Shown: positions 1 through 6,961 of the stretch, in pieces
Layout of the letters: each line of letters starts with the position of its first letter
How positions within the stretch are numbered: position 1 is the first letter of the stretch
Virus record (IMG/VR): IMGVR_UViG_3300048927_000642
Coordinates: 1 to 24,457 of that record
Length of the DNA: 24,457 bases
Direction: 5' to 3' (one strand)
From: a virus
Made by a program: the position numbers and the translations under genes
Notes under the pieces: generated by a model
Databases searched by the model: none
What the model saw: the letters and a program-made list of their open reading frames with translations, nothing else
What the model was told of the DNA's origin: nothing

Positions 1-51
1 CGACTGAGTAGCCGACTCCGGCCGTGCTCCACTACACTGTGACGCTGCGCA

Positions 52-127
<76 letters not shown>

Positions 128-131
128 CATT

Positions 132-161
132 GACGTCCAGCGAAGTCCGGGGATGTCCAAG
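132..161 (+). repeat. Three tandem 10-bp repeats, likely integrase arm sites
   Basis: Seen directly: GACGTCCAGC, GAAGTCCGGG and GATGTCCAAG follow each other without gaps, so GTCC falls at 135, 145 and 155, exactly one helical turn apart. They lie just inside the attachment core and before the integrase gene. That position suggests arm-type binding sites for the integrase or its directionality factor (inference). Confidence 0.5.
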
Positions 162-204
162 AGTGCAGTCGGTATAGGGTTTTTACGGCGATTTACCGTC
201 CATC

Positions 205-232
205 GGCATCCGTTGGCATCCACTTGCATCCA
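205..232 (+). repeat. Three 10-bp-phased GCATCC repeats, likely arm sites
   Basis: GCATCC occurs at 206, 216 and 226, exactly 10 bp apart (GGCATCCGTT, GGCATCCACT, TGCATCCACA). CATCCA also occurs near the opposite end of the element at 24059-24064, with an inverted partner at 24076-24081. This is what arm-type recombinase sites on both sides of an attachment core would look like. The function is inferred. Confidence 0.45.
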
Positions 233-240
233 CAGAAAAA

Positions 241-305
241 GTGAGTCAGGCTGTGTGTCAGCGGGCTAGACGCCCCCTGGACGACTCACAGGCGCTCGAC
301 TCACA
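241..305. promoter_or_regulatory. GTGAGTC / GACTCAC repeat cluster upstream of the integrase start
   Basis: GTGAGTC at 241-247 faces two inverted copies, GACTCAC at 283-289 and 298-304; the last touches the integrase start codon. The two inverted copies sit in CGACTCACA repeats 15 bp apart. The same heptamer recurs at 24029-24035 near the right junction. An operator controlling integrase expression, or arm-type recombination sites, would both fit. Confidence 0.4.
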
Positions 306-1519
306 TGCTGACCGACACCAAGTTGCGCTCGCTCAAGCCGAAGGCCAGTCCCTTCCGTGTGGCTGATGCCAACGGCTTGTGCATCGAAGTGCGCCCATCG
401 GGAGCCAAGGTCTGGCGTTACCGCTATCGCTACTTGGGCAAGGCCAGCATCGTCACGCTTGATGAGTACCCCTCAATGTCGCTGCAGGCTGCTCGCGTCG
501 AGCGCGACCGTCTTCGCTCATTGCTGCGCGGTGGGGCCAATCCTGCCCAAGTGGCTCGGGTGGAGAAGGCCGCACATGGCGAGCGGTCCGCCAACACCTT
601 CAGTGCCATCGGCCTTGAGCTGCTGGCAAAGCGCACCAAGGAGGGGCTGTCTCCCGGGTCGGTAGCGCGGGAGCGCCGACTGATCGAGAAGGATCTGGCT
701 GGGCTGGCGGATCTGCCTATCGGAGATATCACTGCTCCGGTGCTGCTGGCTGCCCTCAGGAAGCTGGAGCAGCGAGGCGTAGTCGAGACCGCCCATCGGG
801 CCAGGGCCCATGCCGGTCGAATCTTCCGCTATGCCATCGCCACCGGTCGTGCTGATAGGAATCCGGCCCAGGATCTGACCGGGGCGCTCGAGCAGCCGCA
901 GAAGAAGCACTTTGCGAGCGTGACCGACCCCGCTGTCATCGGCGATCTCTTGCGCGCGCTGTGGGGCTATCAGGGAGCCTTGGTCACCCAGGCGGCGTTG
1001 AAGCTGGCCCCCATGCTGTTCGTGCGTCCGGGCGAGCTGCGGCAGGCGAAGTGGGCCGATATCAATCTGGATGCTGCCGAGTGGCGTTACGTCACCAGCA
1101 AGACTAAAACCCCGCACATCGTCCCTTTGTCCGACCAGGCCGTTGAAGTCCTGCGGGAGCTTTACCCGTATACAAAGCGGAGCGAATTCGTCTTCCCTGG
1201 CGTCCGCAGTGCGCTCAAGCCGATGAGCGAGAACACGATGAACGCGGCGCTCCGAAATCTTGGCTTCGACTCAGACACGATGGTTGGCCACGGCTTCCGA
1301 GCAATGGCGAGAACGGTCCTGGATGAAGTGCTTGGCTATCGCCCGGACTACATCGAGCATCAGTTGGCGCATGCCGTGAAGGATCCGCTTGGGCGGGCCT
1401 ACAACCGGGCAACTCACCTGCCGGAACGCCGGAAGATGATGCAGGCCTGGTCTGACTATCTCGACCAGCTGCGCGTTGCAGAACCGAACGTGCTGGCCTT
1501 CAAAGCCAAGCGCGCCTAA
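305..1519 (+). CDS. int: P4-type tyrosine recombinase (site-specific integrase)
   Basis: A 404-residue integrase that catalyses integration and excision of the element at the neighbouring tRNA. Residues 1-90 match the N-terminal arm-binding domain of P4/CP4-57 integrases (LTDTKLRSLKP, then DANGLCIEVRPSGAKVWRYRY). Residues about 100-200 form the SAM-like core-binding domain. The catalytic domain has Arg241 (VRPGEL), Lys266 or Lys268 (SKTKT), His329 and Arg332 (HGFR), His356 (HQLAH) and the nucleophile candidate Tyr366 (RAYNR). The set is complete and the length is normal for the family. The gene starts 178 bp inside the tRNA end and points away from it. The ATG at 305 overlaps the second CGACTCACA repeat, so the start is tightly linked to a possible operator. 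Confidence 0.95.
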   Translation: MLTDTKLRSLKPKASPFRVADANGLCIEVRPSGAKVWRYRYRYLGKASIVTLDEYPSMSLQAARVERDRLRSLLRGGANPAQVARVEKAAHGERSANTFSAIGLELLAKRTKEGLSPGSVARERRLIEKDLAGLADLPIGDITAPVLLAALRKLEQRGVVETAHRARAHAGRIFRYAIATGRADRNPAQDLTGALEQPQKKHFASVTDPAVIGDLLRALWGYQGALVTQAALKLAPMLFVRPGELRQAKWADINLDAAEWRYVTSKTKTPHIVPLSDQAVEVLRELYPYTKRSEFVFPGVRSALKPMSENTMNAALRNLGFDSDTMVGHGFRAMARTVLDEVLGYRPDYIEHQLAHAVKDPLGRAYNRATHLPERRKMMQAWSDYLDQLRVAEPNVLAFKAKRA

Positions 1520-1580
1520 CCACTAGGAAACAGGCCTTTAAGGAGGGCCGGAAAAAGAATCACAGCCGCATAAACAAAGC

Positions 1581-1614
1581 GGCCGAGGAAGGGGCGGCAA
1601 CCCCTAGCTCGGCC
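1581..1614 (+). promoter_or_regulatory. Long stem-loop between integrase and accessory operon
   Basis: GGCCGAG (1581-1587) pairs with CTCGGCC (1608-1614), and inside it AGGGG pairs with CCCCT around a CGGCAA loop, separated by one internal GA/AG mismatch. No T-run follows, so it is not a classic terminator. It lies 30 bp before the first start of the next operon and could be an RNA leader, a processing signal or an attenuator-like structure. The role is unknown. Confidence 0.45.
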
Positions 1615-1643
1615 TACCACAACCGACTATTGGAGAGTCGATC

Positions 1644-1886
1644 ATGGATTGCAACATTGTACCTGTTGCGCCTGAACGGGCGCGTTCGGCCGAAAAACGG
1701 CCGTCGTTCACCACCGGGGTTACTCGCCCCAACACGTACGTCCGAGCCCACCGCTGGCTCGCCCTCAACGACGACGCAAATACCTACAAGCTCTGCATGG
1801 CGCTGTTTGTCACCGCTCTGGCGTTGGCCGCTCCTTCTCATACGTCAGTCACTGCGTGCCTGGGGGTGATCCATGTCTGCTTCTGA
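1644..1886 (+). CDS. Small hypothetical protein with hydrophobic C-terminus
   Basis: An 80-residue protein. ATG 1644 is preceded by GGAGAG at good spacing. The upstream in-frame and alternative-frame starts lack such a site. The N-terminal half is basic; residues about 46-78 (from YKLCMALFV) are largely hydrophobic. The segment NTYKLCM resembles PTYKICA in the next gene, which overlaps its end by 14 nt. The two could be diverged relatives or one could be a fragment of the other. The family is not recognised. Position right after the integrase, on the same strand, suggests an early accessory role. Confidence 0.5.
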   Translation: MDCNIVPVAPERARSAEKRPSFTTGVTRPNTYVRAHRWLALNDDANTYKLCMALFVTALALAAPSHTSVTACLGVIHVCF

Positions 1887-2130
1887 ACTCACCATTGAAG
1901 CTACGTATGGCGCGATTCCGGTGCAGGACAACGCGCCCACCTACAAGATCTGCGCCGGCATCGACACTCTGCACGCACTTGGCGACGCCAGCCTGTTCGT
2001 CAGTTTTGTTCGTTCCTTCTTCAAGACTTGCATGGAGAACGACTCGGTTCCCTCGTTCGATGATCTTGCCGTTCTAGATCATCTCTTGGAGCAATCCCAA
2101 GCACTCCGCCGTGCATCGAGGGTCGACTAA
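1873..2130 (+). CDS. Small hypothetical protein, DUF3077-like
   Basis: An 85-residue protein whose pattern (YKICAGIDTLHALGDASLFVSFVRSF) faintly recalls DUF3077 proteins found beside integrases in pseudomonad and xanthomonad elements. This is similarity by eye only. It overlaps the preceding gene by 14 nt and shares its last base with the next start (TAATG). This indicates translational coupling in one operon. It has no membrane segment and no enzyme motif. Confidence 0.55.
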   Translation: MSASELTIEATYGAIPVQDNAPTYKICAGIDTLHALGDASLFVSFVRSFFKTCMENDSVPSFDDLAVLDHLLEQSQALRRASRVD

Positions 2131-2345
2131 TGGAAGCGACAGCGATGAAAGAGCGTCTCACTGAGCTGCGCCATGCGCTCAACGATGCAGCGCAGGCTGT
2201 ATGGGATATCCAAGGCGTAACCGACCTGCTCCTCAACTCCGGCGAGATGGGAGAGTCGGCGATCCCTCCTGCGGTTCGGGCTGTGGTCAATTTGGTCAAC
2301 GAAAGGGCCACCGCTGTTGCCAAGAAGATCGAGGAGGTCCTGTGA
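2130..2345 (+). CDS. Small helical hypothetical protein
   Basis: A 71-residue, largely helical protein (MKERLTELRHALNDAAQAVW, then VRAVVNLVNERATAVAKKIEEVL). ATG 2130 overlaps the preceding stop (TAATG) and has GAGGG upstream at 7 nt. ATG 2145 is an alternative start. The 3' end carries GAGGAGG, which serves as the ribosome site of the next gene, whose GTG overlaps this stop. It is probably a small regulatory or structural partner; no family is recognised. Confidence 0.6.
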   Translation: MEATAMKERLTELRHALNDAAQAVWDIQGVTDLLLNSGEMGESAIPPAVRAVVNLVNERATAVAKKIEEVL

Positions 2346-2743
2346 GCCGGGCAATCAGCCAAGCTATAACAAGCTCTAACGGAGGAGGGCTCGTCAGTCA
2401 GTCGACGGCCATGGAGGCGGTCTCTGTGGGTGACTGCTCGGCCGGCGAGCGCACTGGGGCAAGTGTCGCCTACGTGTCCGTCAAGGATGATCTGAACGCA
2501 CCAGCCTTGGAGGCTGGCGACGTACTGTTGGTCGATCTCGGTGTTACCCGATGGGGATATGACGGCGTCTACGTCGTAGATGTCAACGGAGAGCCTGTTG
2601 TTCGCTTCGTACAGGACCGAGGCGGTGGAGGACTTTACGTGTACTGCCTGTCGCTCATCGACCAGGGACAATCGGTGCCGCGCGAGTCGGTGCCCATTCT
2701 GGCTGCGGTAATTGCCGTTACGAAGACCAGGAGGATCGCGTGA
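2342..2743 (+). CDS. S24/LexA-like repressor C-terminal domain protein lacking catalytic residues
   Basis: A 133-residue protein starting at GTG 2342, with GGAGG upstream and overlap with the preceding stop. Residues 57-90 (LEAGDVLLVD ... YDGVYVVDVNGEPVVRFVQ) follow the S24/LexA/CI C-terminal pattern (GD.vlvD ... dG.Yvv..nGe..vKr). In active S24 domains a Ser-Met motif precedes this and a Lys acts as general base. Here the upstream segment is NAPALEAGD, and the Lys position is Arg88. It also has no recognisable HTH domain. It may be a non-cleaving dimerisation or anti-repressor-like partner (inference). It overlaps the next gene by 4 nt (GTGA). Confidence 0.6.
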   Translation: MSRAISQAITSSNGGGLVSQSTAMEAVSVGDCSAGERTGASVAYVSVKDDLNAPALEAGDVLLVDLGVTRWGYDGVYVVDVNGEPVVRFVQDRGGGGLYVYCLSLIDQGQSVPRESVPILAAVIAVTKTRRIA

Positions 2744-3312
2744 ATCGATCAATCACACCCCGGCATAGACGACCAGTCCGATTCAATCGGACCCGTGCAA
2801 ACCCCATCCAGCGCTTGCCGTTCTACCGCCAGAGCCACGCCAAGCTCGGGGACTACTGGCGCATGCCGGAGGTCCATGGCCACCTGATGGGCCGTGAGGT
2901 GGGAAGGGTGTGTTCCCTTGCATTTGTGCAGGCCTTCTGTGCAGCTCTGACTAGCCACGAATTCTTGCGGGAAGCTCACCTGGCGAACTTGGTTCTTTCA
3001 GCCATTGAGGCCCACGGCGCCGCTGTCACCGAGGAACAGAGGGGAATTCTCAACGGATTCTTTGGAGCTGGTTCACCTTTGGTGGAATTGCTGAGGCTCG
3101 GAGCCGGCGCCAGAGGTAATGGGAAGGACTATGAGGAATCTCAACTGGAAGAGGCACTTAGCCAGCTATCAACCCTGACAGCGGACAGCTACGGCCTGCT
3201 TCGAGATTCCACTGTGGCCAGTCTTATTCCAGAATCGAGAAGCAAGCCCCGATTGGTGCTGGAGAGTCCTCACGCATCTCCGCCAGTGAGTAAGGCCCGC
3301 AAGCCAGACTAG
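2740..3312 (+). CDS. Hypothetical protein
   Basis: A 190-residue protein. GTG 2740 overlaps the previous stop by 4 nt, with AGGAGG-like sequence upstream, so coupling decides the start. The first 40 residues are rich in Arg and Pro (PRHRRPVRFNRTRANPIQR). Residues about 60-140 look helical, and the C-terminus is Pro/Ser-rich and probably disordered. No membrane segment or catalytic motif was seen. The basic N-terminus could contact nucleic acid, but no family is recognised. Confidence 0.6.
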   Translation: MNRSITPRHRRPVRFNRTRANPIQRLPFYRQSHAKLGDYWRMPEVHGHLMGREVGRVCSLAFVQAFCAALTSHEFLREAHLANLVLSAIEAHGAAVTEEQRGILNGFFGAGSPLVELLRLGAGARGNGKDYEESQLEEALSQLSTLTADSYGLLRDSTVASLIPESRSKPRLVLESPHASPPVSKARKPD

Positions 3313-3332
3313 TCCCGTGGAGGATAGTAGTA

Positions 3333-4157
3333 GTGAATCGTGAGCCTTTTGACTTCTTTAAAGACAACCCAGTTGCGTTTTTCGATGAAGGATCTTGGGA
3401 ACCAGGCGACCTCCTCACTCGTGAGTACGATGATGGGTTGGCGTTCGGGGTGCTTAAAGAGATGGTGGAAGATGCGAGGTCGGCGCTAGAAGGCGTCCGC
3501 GCCGATGGCGTTCGAGCGATTCTTCAACTTGCTGATGCAATGCTGCACGCCGGTGCTTTTGCGGGTTTGCTCAGGGATGAGCATGGCGAACCCGTGGCAT
3601 GGACGTCGGAGACAGCGTTGAGGGTGAGCCATCTAGCATTGCTGCCGTTTGTTCTGGAGTCTCTTAGCAGGGATTCGTTCCTACTCGGAGACGCAGAGCT
3701 TGGCATCGAGGCCTTTGAGGTGACGCCAGCTAGGTTCTGTGCGGCATATCTGCTGAGAGCGACCTTCTCAGCTCTCGATTTTGGCTATGACCGCGGTATC
3801 GATGATCTCCCGATCTGCTATCTGATGCAGGCCTCGGCGGTCTATGGATACCTATCTGTCCTGAGAAATGGGGAGGCAGACTCCGTACGCCAGATCGTGA
3901 TTCAAGGAGCGAAGAGCGAAAGCGCCAGAACATCGGCGTCTCTTCGGTGGTCCAAGGATCCGGGCCGCGACATGTGGTCTGCGGTGTTTACCGAATGGTC
4001 AAAGTGGCGAGATGATCGTAGCTCTATGCCCAAGCCGGCAGACTTCCGGAGGGCAATGCAGCTTCGTTTCCCCGATCTCGTCGACGGCACTCTCAAGAAT
4101 AAGATGTCTCTGTGGGAGCGCCAGTTCCGTAACGATGCAGGCAGAGTGTCACGCTAG
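3333..4157 (+). CDS. Hypothetical protein, possible DNA-binding C-terminus
   Basis: A 274-residue protein starting at GTG 3333; GGAGG lies about 11 nt upstream. Residues 1-200 are acidic and helical with no recognised motif (MNREPFDFFKDNPVAFFDEG). The C-terminal 70 residues change character: SLRWSKDPGRDMWSAVFTEW, then basic segments ending in LKNKMSLWERQFR. This region resembles a helix-turn-helix-like regulatory segment, but no family assignment is safe. It is part of the same plus-strand operon. Confidence 0.65.
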   Translation: MNREPFDFFKDNPVAFFDEGSWEPGDLLTREYDDGLAFGVLKEMVEDARSALEGVRADGVRAILQLADAMLHAGAFAGLLRDEHGEPVAWTSETALRVSHLALLPFVLESLSRDSFLLGDAELGIEAFEVTPARFCAAYLLRATFSALDFGYDRGIDDLPICYLMQASAVYGYLSVLRNGEADSVRQIVIQGAKSESARTSASLRWSKDPGRDMWSAVFTEWSKWRDDRSSMPKPADFRRAMQLRFPDLVDGTLKNKMSLWERQFRNDAGRVSR

Positions 4158-4225
4158 TAGCAGCGTGACCAACGCCAGACGGAACTGCTCATTAATAGCT
4201 GCACCCGCCGCACAGCGGCCACACG

Positions 4226-4438
4226 GTGCAGTCAGTGGATACATATGGACAACGGGACTTCCGGCCCTTCATTCCGGAATGCGCAAAGGTCGGCATTGGT
4301 CGCTCCAAGGCCTACGAACTGGCGAATGCAGGTCTTCTTGAGACGGTCAGCATTGGCCGTCGCCGTTTCGTATATCTGGATAGCCTGTACACGCTTCCCG
4401 CACGCCTGGCGCGGGAAGTCCGGGAGGCCGTTCAATGA
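4226..4438 (+). CDS. Small HTH (excisionase-like) DNA-binding protein
   Basis: A 70-residue protein with the HTH_17/MerR-like pattern: FIPECAKVGIGRSKAYELANAGLLETVSIGRRRFVYLDSL. This is helix-turn-helix, then a basic wing, then the Tyr-x-Asp-Ser-Leu turn. Such proteins act as recombination directionality factors or small repressors. The start is GTG 4226 or GTG 4235; neither has a strong ribosome site. It ends in ATGA, overlapping the next gene by 4 nt. Confidence 0.7.
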   Translation: MQSVDTYGQRDFRPFIPECAKVGIGRSKAYELANAGLLETVSIGRRRFVYLDSLYTLPARLAREVREAVQ

Positions 4439-4689
4439 GCGGATTCGACTTCTCCGACCTGAGCGTCGACCAGCGGCGTCTGCTGGACTTCGGTGGCTGG
4501 ACCGCCGATCACCCTCACGCCGAGACCAAGCCAGCCCGCAAGGAGGCTGTGGGTCTGATTGAGCGCGGGCTCCTGCTCGCCGTCAACGTCCGCAGGCGTG
4601 ACACGTACGGTTCCTACACCCTGACCGAGTACCGGGTGCCTGATACCGCTCGCCGGGCATGGGCACTGCACAAGGAGGTCACCCCATGA
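4435..4689 (+). CDS. Small hypothetical protein
   Basis: An 84-residue protein with ATG 4435 overlapping the upstream stop (ATGA). It carries a possible winged-helix-like stretch (ARKEAVGLIERGLLLAVNVRRRDTYGSYTLTEYRV), where a helix is followed by a basic beta hairpin. It is flanked on both sides by HTH regulators in a coupled operon. No family is recognised. AAGGAGG near its 3' end is the ribosome site of the next gene. Confidence 0.6.
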   Translation: MSGFDFSDLSVDQRRLLDFGGWTADHPHAETKPARKEAVGLIERGLLLAVNVRRRDTYGSYTLTEYRVPDTARRAWALHKEVTP

Positions 4690-4916
4690 CTTCCGATGCT
4701 ATCCGAGCCGGCCGAGTGGCAGCCAGGGGGCGGACCTTGATGCGCCTACCCGAGGTAGTCGCGGCCTGCGGTATTTCGCGCTCCCTCATCTACAAGATGG
4801 CGAAGGAAGGCCAGTTCCCCGCGCCCATCCGCGTAGCTGCCCGTCTGTCCGCCTGGGACTCGGAAGCTGTGCAGAGCTGGATCGACTCCCGCTGCGAAGA
4901 AGGGAGGGCGACCTAA
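4686..4916 (+). CDS. AlpA-family transcriptional regulator
   Basis: A 76-residue regulator. Residues 19-70 match the AlpA pattern: LMRLPEVVAACGISRSLIYKMA, then EGQFPAPIRVAARLSAWDSEAVQSWIDSR. This is an HTH followed by the FP.P...... R.. W...E...W segment. In CP4-57 AlpA promotes excision by raising integrase expression. ATG 4686 follows AAGGAGG at about 7 nt and overlaps the preceding stop. Its own stop overlaps the antirepressor start (TAATG). It could serve as an excision switch for the left integrase. Confidence 0.85.
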   Translation: MTSDAIRAGRVAARGRTLMRLPEVVAACGISRSLIYKMAKEGQFPAPIRVAARLSAWDSEAVQSWIDSRCEEGRAT

Positions 4917-5611
4917 TGGCTACTGGAATCGTCCACGTAGAGTTCCACGGGGCCGAACTGATCGGCCGACTCCATCAGGGACAGCCCTTTGTGGCGATGC
5001 GACCCATAGTGGAGGCCATGGGCTTGGACTGGTCCAAGCAGCTGGACAAGCTGAAGTCCCACCCGGTGCTGGCCCGCCAACTGTCTACCTTAAGGGGGAT
5101 GGTTGCTGGCGATGGCAAGGGCCGCCAGATGCAGGCGCTGCCCTTGTCCAGGCTTCCGTTTTGGCTGGCCACGGTCAATCCCAACAAGGTGAAGGCCGCG
5201 ATCAGGGAGCGAGTGATCCTGTTCCAGGAGCAGGCGGCGGATGCCCTTGCAGCTGCATTCCTCTCGAATGGAGCGAGGCAGGATGCGGCAATGGCCAAGC
5301 GCGTCGCAGGGACCGTCATGTGCCGGATCTTGCACGACACGCTTGTGGGCCTTGGCAAGGACCCCAAGGGCTATGACTACGCGACGGAGCATCGCCTGGT
5401 GAACCACTGCATCACTGGTGTGTTCCAAGGCGTGTCCGAGGACTCCCTCTCCACTGACCAACTGAAGCTCCAGCAGGAGCTACGGATGCAGAACGCCGTC
5501 TGGATCGGGCAGGGCATGGCCTACCGGGATCGCAAGCCTCTCCTCGAACAGCACGCGGCAACCTGGTGCCGCACTCAGCACATTGGCTTGGAGGCTTCCA
5601 ATGGCCACTAG
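4916..5611 (+). CDS. Phage antirepressor, P22 Ant N-terminal domain type
   Basis: A 231-residue protein. Residues about 5-115 match the P22 antirepressor N-terminal family: FHGAELIGRLHQGQPFVAMRP, then IVEAMGLDWSKQLDKLK, then LPLSRLPFWLATVNPNKVK and RERVILFQEQAADAL. Known members bind prophage repressors and trigger induction. The C-terminal half (TVMCRILHDTLVGLGKDPKG onward) is of unknown role. In this element it could derepress the element itself or act on a co-resident prophage. It overlaps AlpA by 1 nt and the HNH gene by 11 nt. Confidence 0.85.
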   Translation: MATGIVHVEFHGAELIGRLHQGQPFVAMRPIVEAMGLDWSKQLDKLKSHPVLARQLSTLRGMVAGDGKGRQMQALPLSRLPFWLATVNPNKVKAAIRERVILFQEQAADALAAAFLSNGARQDAAMAKRVAGTVMCRILHDTLVGLGKDPKGYDYATEHRLVNHCITGVFQGVSEDSLSTDQLKLQQELRMQNAVWIGQGMAYRDRKPLLEQHAATWCRTQHIGLEASNGH

Positions 5612-6134
5612 CGCGACTCAAAGGTTGCTGCACGGGCCGAGCGGCCTCTTGGTTTCACCCGCGACAGGAGAGCTCTGGAGCGCCTGCGGTCGTGTGATGG
5701 GCCGCAAGAGCCGAGATGGATACATCCGGGTCATTGTCCGCCTGGCGGGTGGTTCCTGCGCGACTTGGTACGCCCACAGGCTCGTCTGGGAGGTCGTGCA
5801 CGGCTCTGTCCCAAAGTCTATGCAGGTCGATCACCTCGATGGCAATCCGTCGAACAATCGGCTGGGAAACCTTCAGCTAGTGACTGGTTCGGAGAATCGG
5901 CGCCTGCAGCGTGCGCGAAGCATGGCTAAGTACGGCAGCCCTTCTTCCACCTGCAAGCTGAGCATTGCAGAGGTACGAGCAGTGCTACGTACCGTTGGGA
6001 CGGTCCCCACCAGGGTTTGGTCACGTCGATACGGTGTCGATGCTACAACCATCAGGCGCATCCGCCAACGCAAGACCTGGCAGCACGTCGAGGCAGGGAA
6101 GAGCCGTAGGGCTAAACGTTCCAAGCGTGGCTGA
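5601..6134 (+). CDS. HNH endonuclease (phage/homing type) with C-terminal HTH
   Basis: A 177-residue protein from ATG 5601, chosen for GGAGG 7 nt upstream; it overlaps the antirepressor stop by 11 nt. The central motif, residues about 75-102, is VDHLDGNPSNNRLGNLQLVT followed by GSENRR. It supplies the His-Asn-Asn pattern of HNH_3 homing-type nucleases. Residues about 120-165 (CKLSIAEVRAVLRTVGT ... YGVDATTIRRIRQRKTWQHV) look like a DNA-binding HTH. It probably nicks or cuts DNA as a free-standing mobile nuclease. Basic C-terminus RRAKRSKRG. Confidence 0.85.
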   Translation: MATSATQRLLHGPSGLLVSPATGELWSACGRVMGRKSRDGYIRVIVRLAGGSCATWYAHRLVWEVVHGSVPKSMQVDHLDGNPSNNRLGNLQLVTGSENRRLQRARSMAKYGSPSSTCKLSIAEVRAVLRTVGTVPTRVWSRRYGVDATTIRRIRQRKTWQHVEAGKSRRAKRSKRG

Positions 6135-6162
6135 GGCTGCGTCTACCGCCCTTGGGGGGCAC

Positions 6163-6639
6163 ATGCACAGTACAGGCCAAGACCGCGTCCAGCGGTCTGC
6201 AGAGGGCGCTGCCGGCTACACGCCGGCACAGCCCAAGAAGAACATCGACAGGCGGCGACAGAAGCTCCAAGGGCGCTCTAAGGGGCCGCCCTTCCTCATG
6301 ATCGAGCACAGAATCTCCGACTCGCCCGAGTTCGGCAGGCTGTCCGGAAATGCGGTGAAGCTGCTGCTAGAGCTGGCTCGGCAATACCGCCCGGGCAAAA
6401 ACGGCGATCTGAGCATCCCTTGGTCGATGCTGTCCTCGCGTGGATGGAAGAGCAAGGCGACGGTCCACAGCTCCAAGCTGGAGCTCCTGGCCGCAGGTTG
6501 GATCATCGAGACGCGAAAGGGCGGCAAGAACATGTGCAGCCTGTACGCGCTGACGTACTACGCGATTGATGAATCAGCGAAGCACCTAGAACCGTCGACT
6601 GTCACTCCGCCGAACCTGTGGAGGGGACGCCATGGCTAG
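6163..6639 (+). CDS. Winged-helix phage replication-type protein
   Basis: A 158-residue protein. After a basic linker (KKNIDRRRQKLQGRSKG) comes PPFLMIEHRISDSPEFGRLSG, then a winged-helix region (SGNAVKLLLELARQYRPGKNGDLSIPWSMLSSRGW ... LLAAGWIIETRKGG). This arrangement is common in phage proteins annotated as replication or HTH proteins and usually lies at the phage origin. ATG 6163 follows a GGGGGG run; GTG 6127, overlapping the HNH stop, is an alternative. The candidate origin repeats begin exactly at its stop codon, which supports an initiator-like role (inference). Confidence 0.7.
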   Translation: MHSTGQDRVQRSAEGAAGYTPAQPKKNIDRRRQKLQGRSKGPPFLMIEHRISDSPEFGRLSGNAVKLLLELARQYRPGKNGDLSIPWSMLSSRGWKSKATVHSSKLELLAAGWIIETRKGGKNMCSLYALTYYAIDESAKHLEPSTVTPPNLWRGRHG

Positions 6640-6961
6640 TCGCTATGTGGGCCAATGTGGTCGCTATGCAGGCCAATCCCCTAATCAGTTGGCCCGCATA
6701 CAGACCTACGAGGTCGCAATGCAGGCCAGTCACAGGCTTATCCACAGTGGCTCGAGGTCGCTATGTGTACACCCTTCTAGATATATACCAAGCGGAGCGC
6801 GCTTCTACTGCTTCAAGACACTGCCTTTAGGGCTTAGAGCATGGGCGGTCGTTTCGCTCGGAATACGGTGCATCGCAGTGACCGGTTCGCGTGGCGGACT
6901 GGTTCGCCAGACGGACGGCCAGCTCAACGGGGAGGGCGTCTATGGCAGCCCGAGACCATGA
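6632..6961 (+). CDS. ORF running through the origin-like repeats
   Basis: A 109-codon ORF with a good ribosome site (GGAGGGG before ATG 6632) and 8-nt overlap with the upstream stop. The first part encodes the repeat array (SRYVGQ, GRYAGQ), so open frames here may be a by-product of the repeats. A GTG start at 6618 in another frame is also open through the array, to 6830. Similar short ORFs encoded by origin repeats occur in other phages. Translation is uncertain; the DNA function is the stronger explanation. Confidence 0.35.
   Translation: MASRYVGQCGRYAGQSPNQLARIQTYEVAMQASHRLIHSGSRSLCVHPSRYIPSGARFYCFKTLPLGLRAWAVVSLGIRCIAVTGSRGGLVRQTDGQLNGEGVYGSPRP
6639..6768 (+). repeat. Origin-like iteron array with DnaA box
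   Basis: GTCGCTATGTGGGCCAAT (6639-6656) is repeated as GTCGCTATGCAGGCCAAT (6660-6677) and GTCGCAATGCAGGCCAGT (6713-6730), with a half copy GTCGCTATGTG (6757-6767). An inverted copy lies at 6689-6700 (TTGGCCCGCATA). The first two copies start 21 bp apart, two helical turns. A perfect TTATCCACA DnaA box lies at 6738-6746 within the array, and AT-rich TCTAGATATATACC follows at about 6777. Iterons, a DnaA box and an AT-rich stretch next to a replication-type gene suggest a replication origin. Confidence 0.55.
6738..6746 (+). promoter_or_regulatory. Consensus DnaA box
   Basis: TTATCCACA, an exact match to the standard DnaA-binding consensus, placed between the third iteron and the half iteron. 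A single 9-mer can arise by chance, but its location inside the repeat array makes a role in replication initiation more likely. Confidence 0.5.

Noticed and set aside
5965-6162. Upstream extension of the replication-type protein start
   Set aside because: It would overlap most of the HNH gene C-terminus in another frame; the residues before 6163 read like a shadow of the HNH gene. GTG 6127 or ATG 6163 are better placed.
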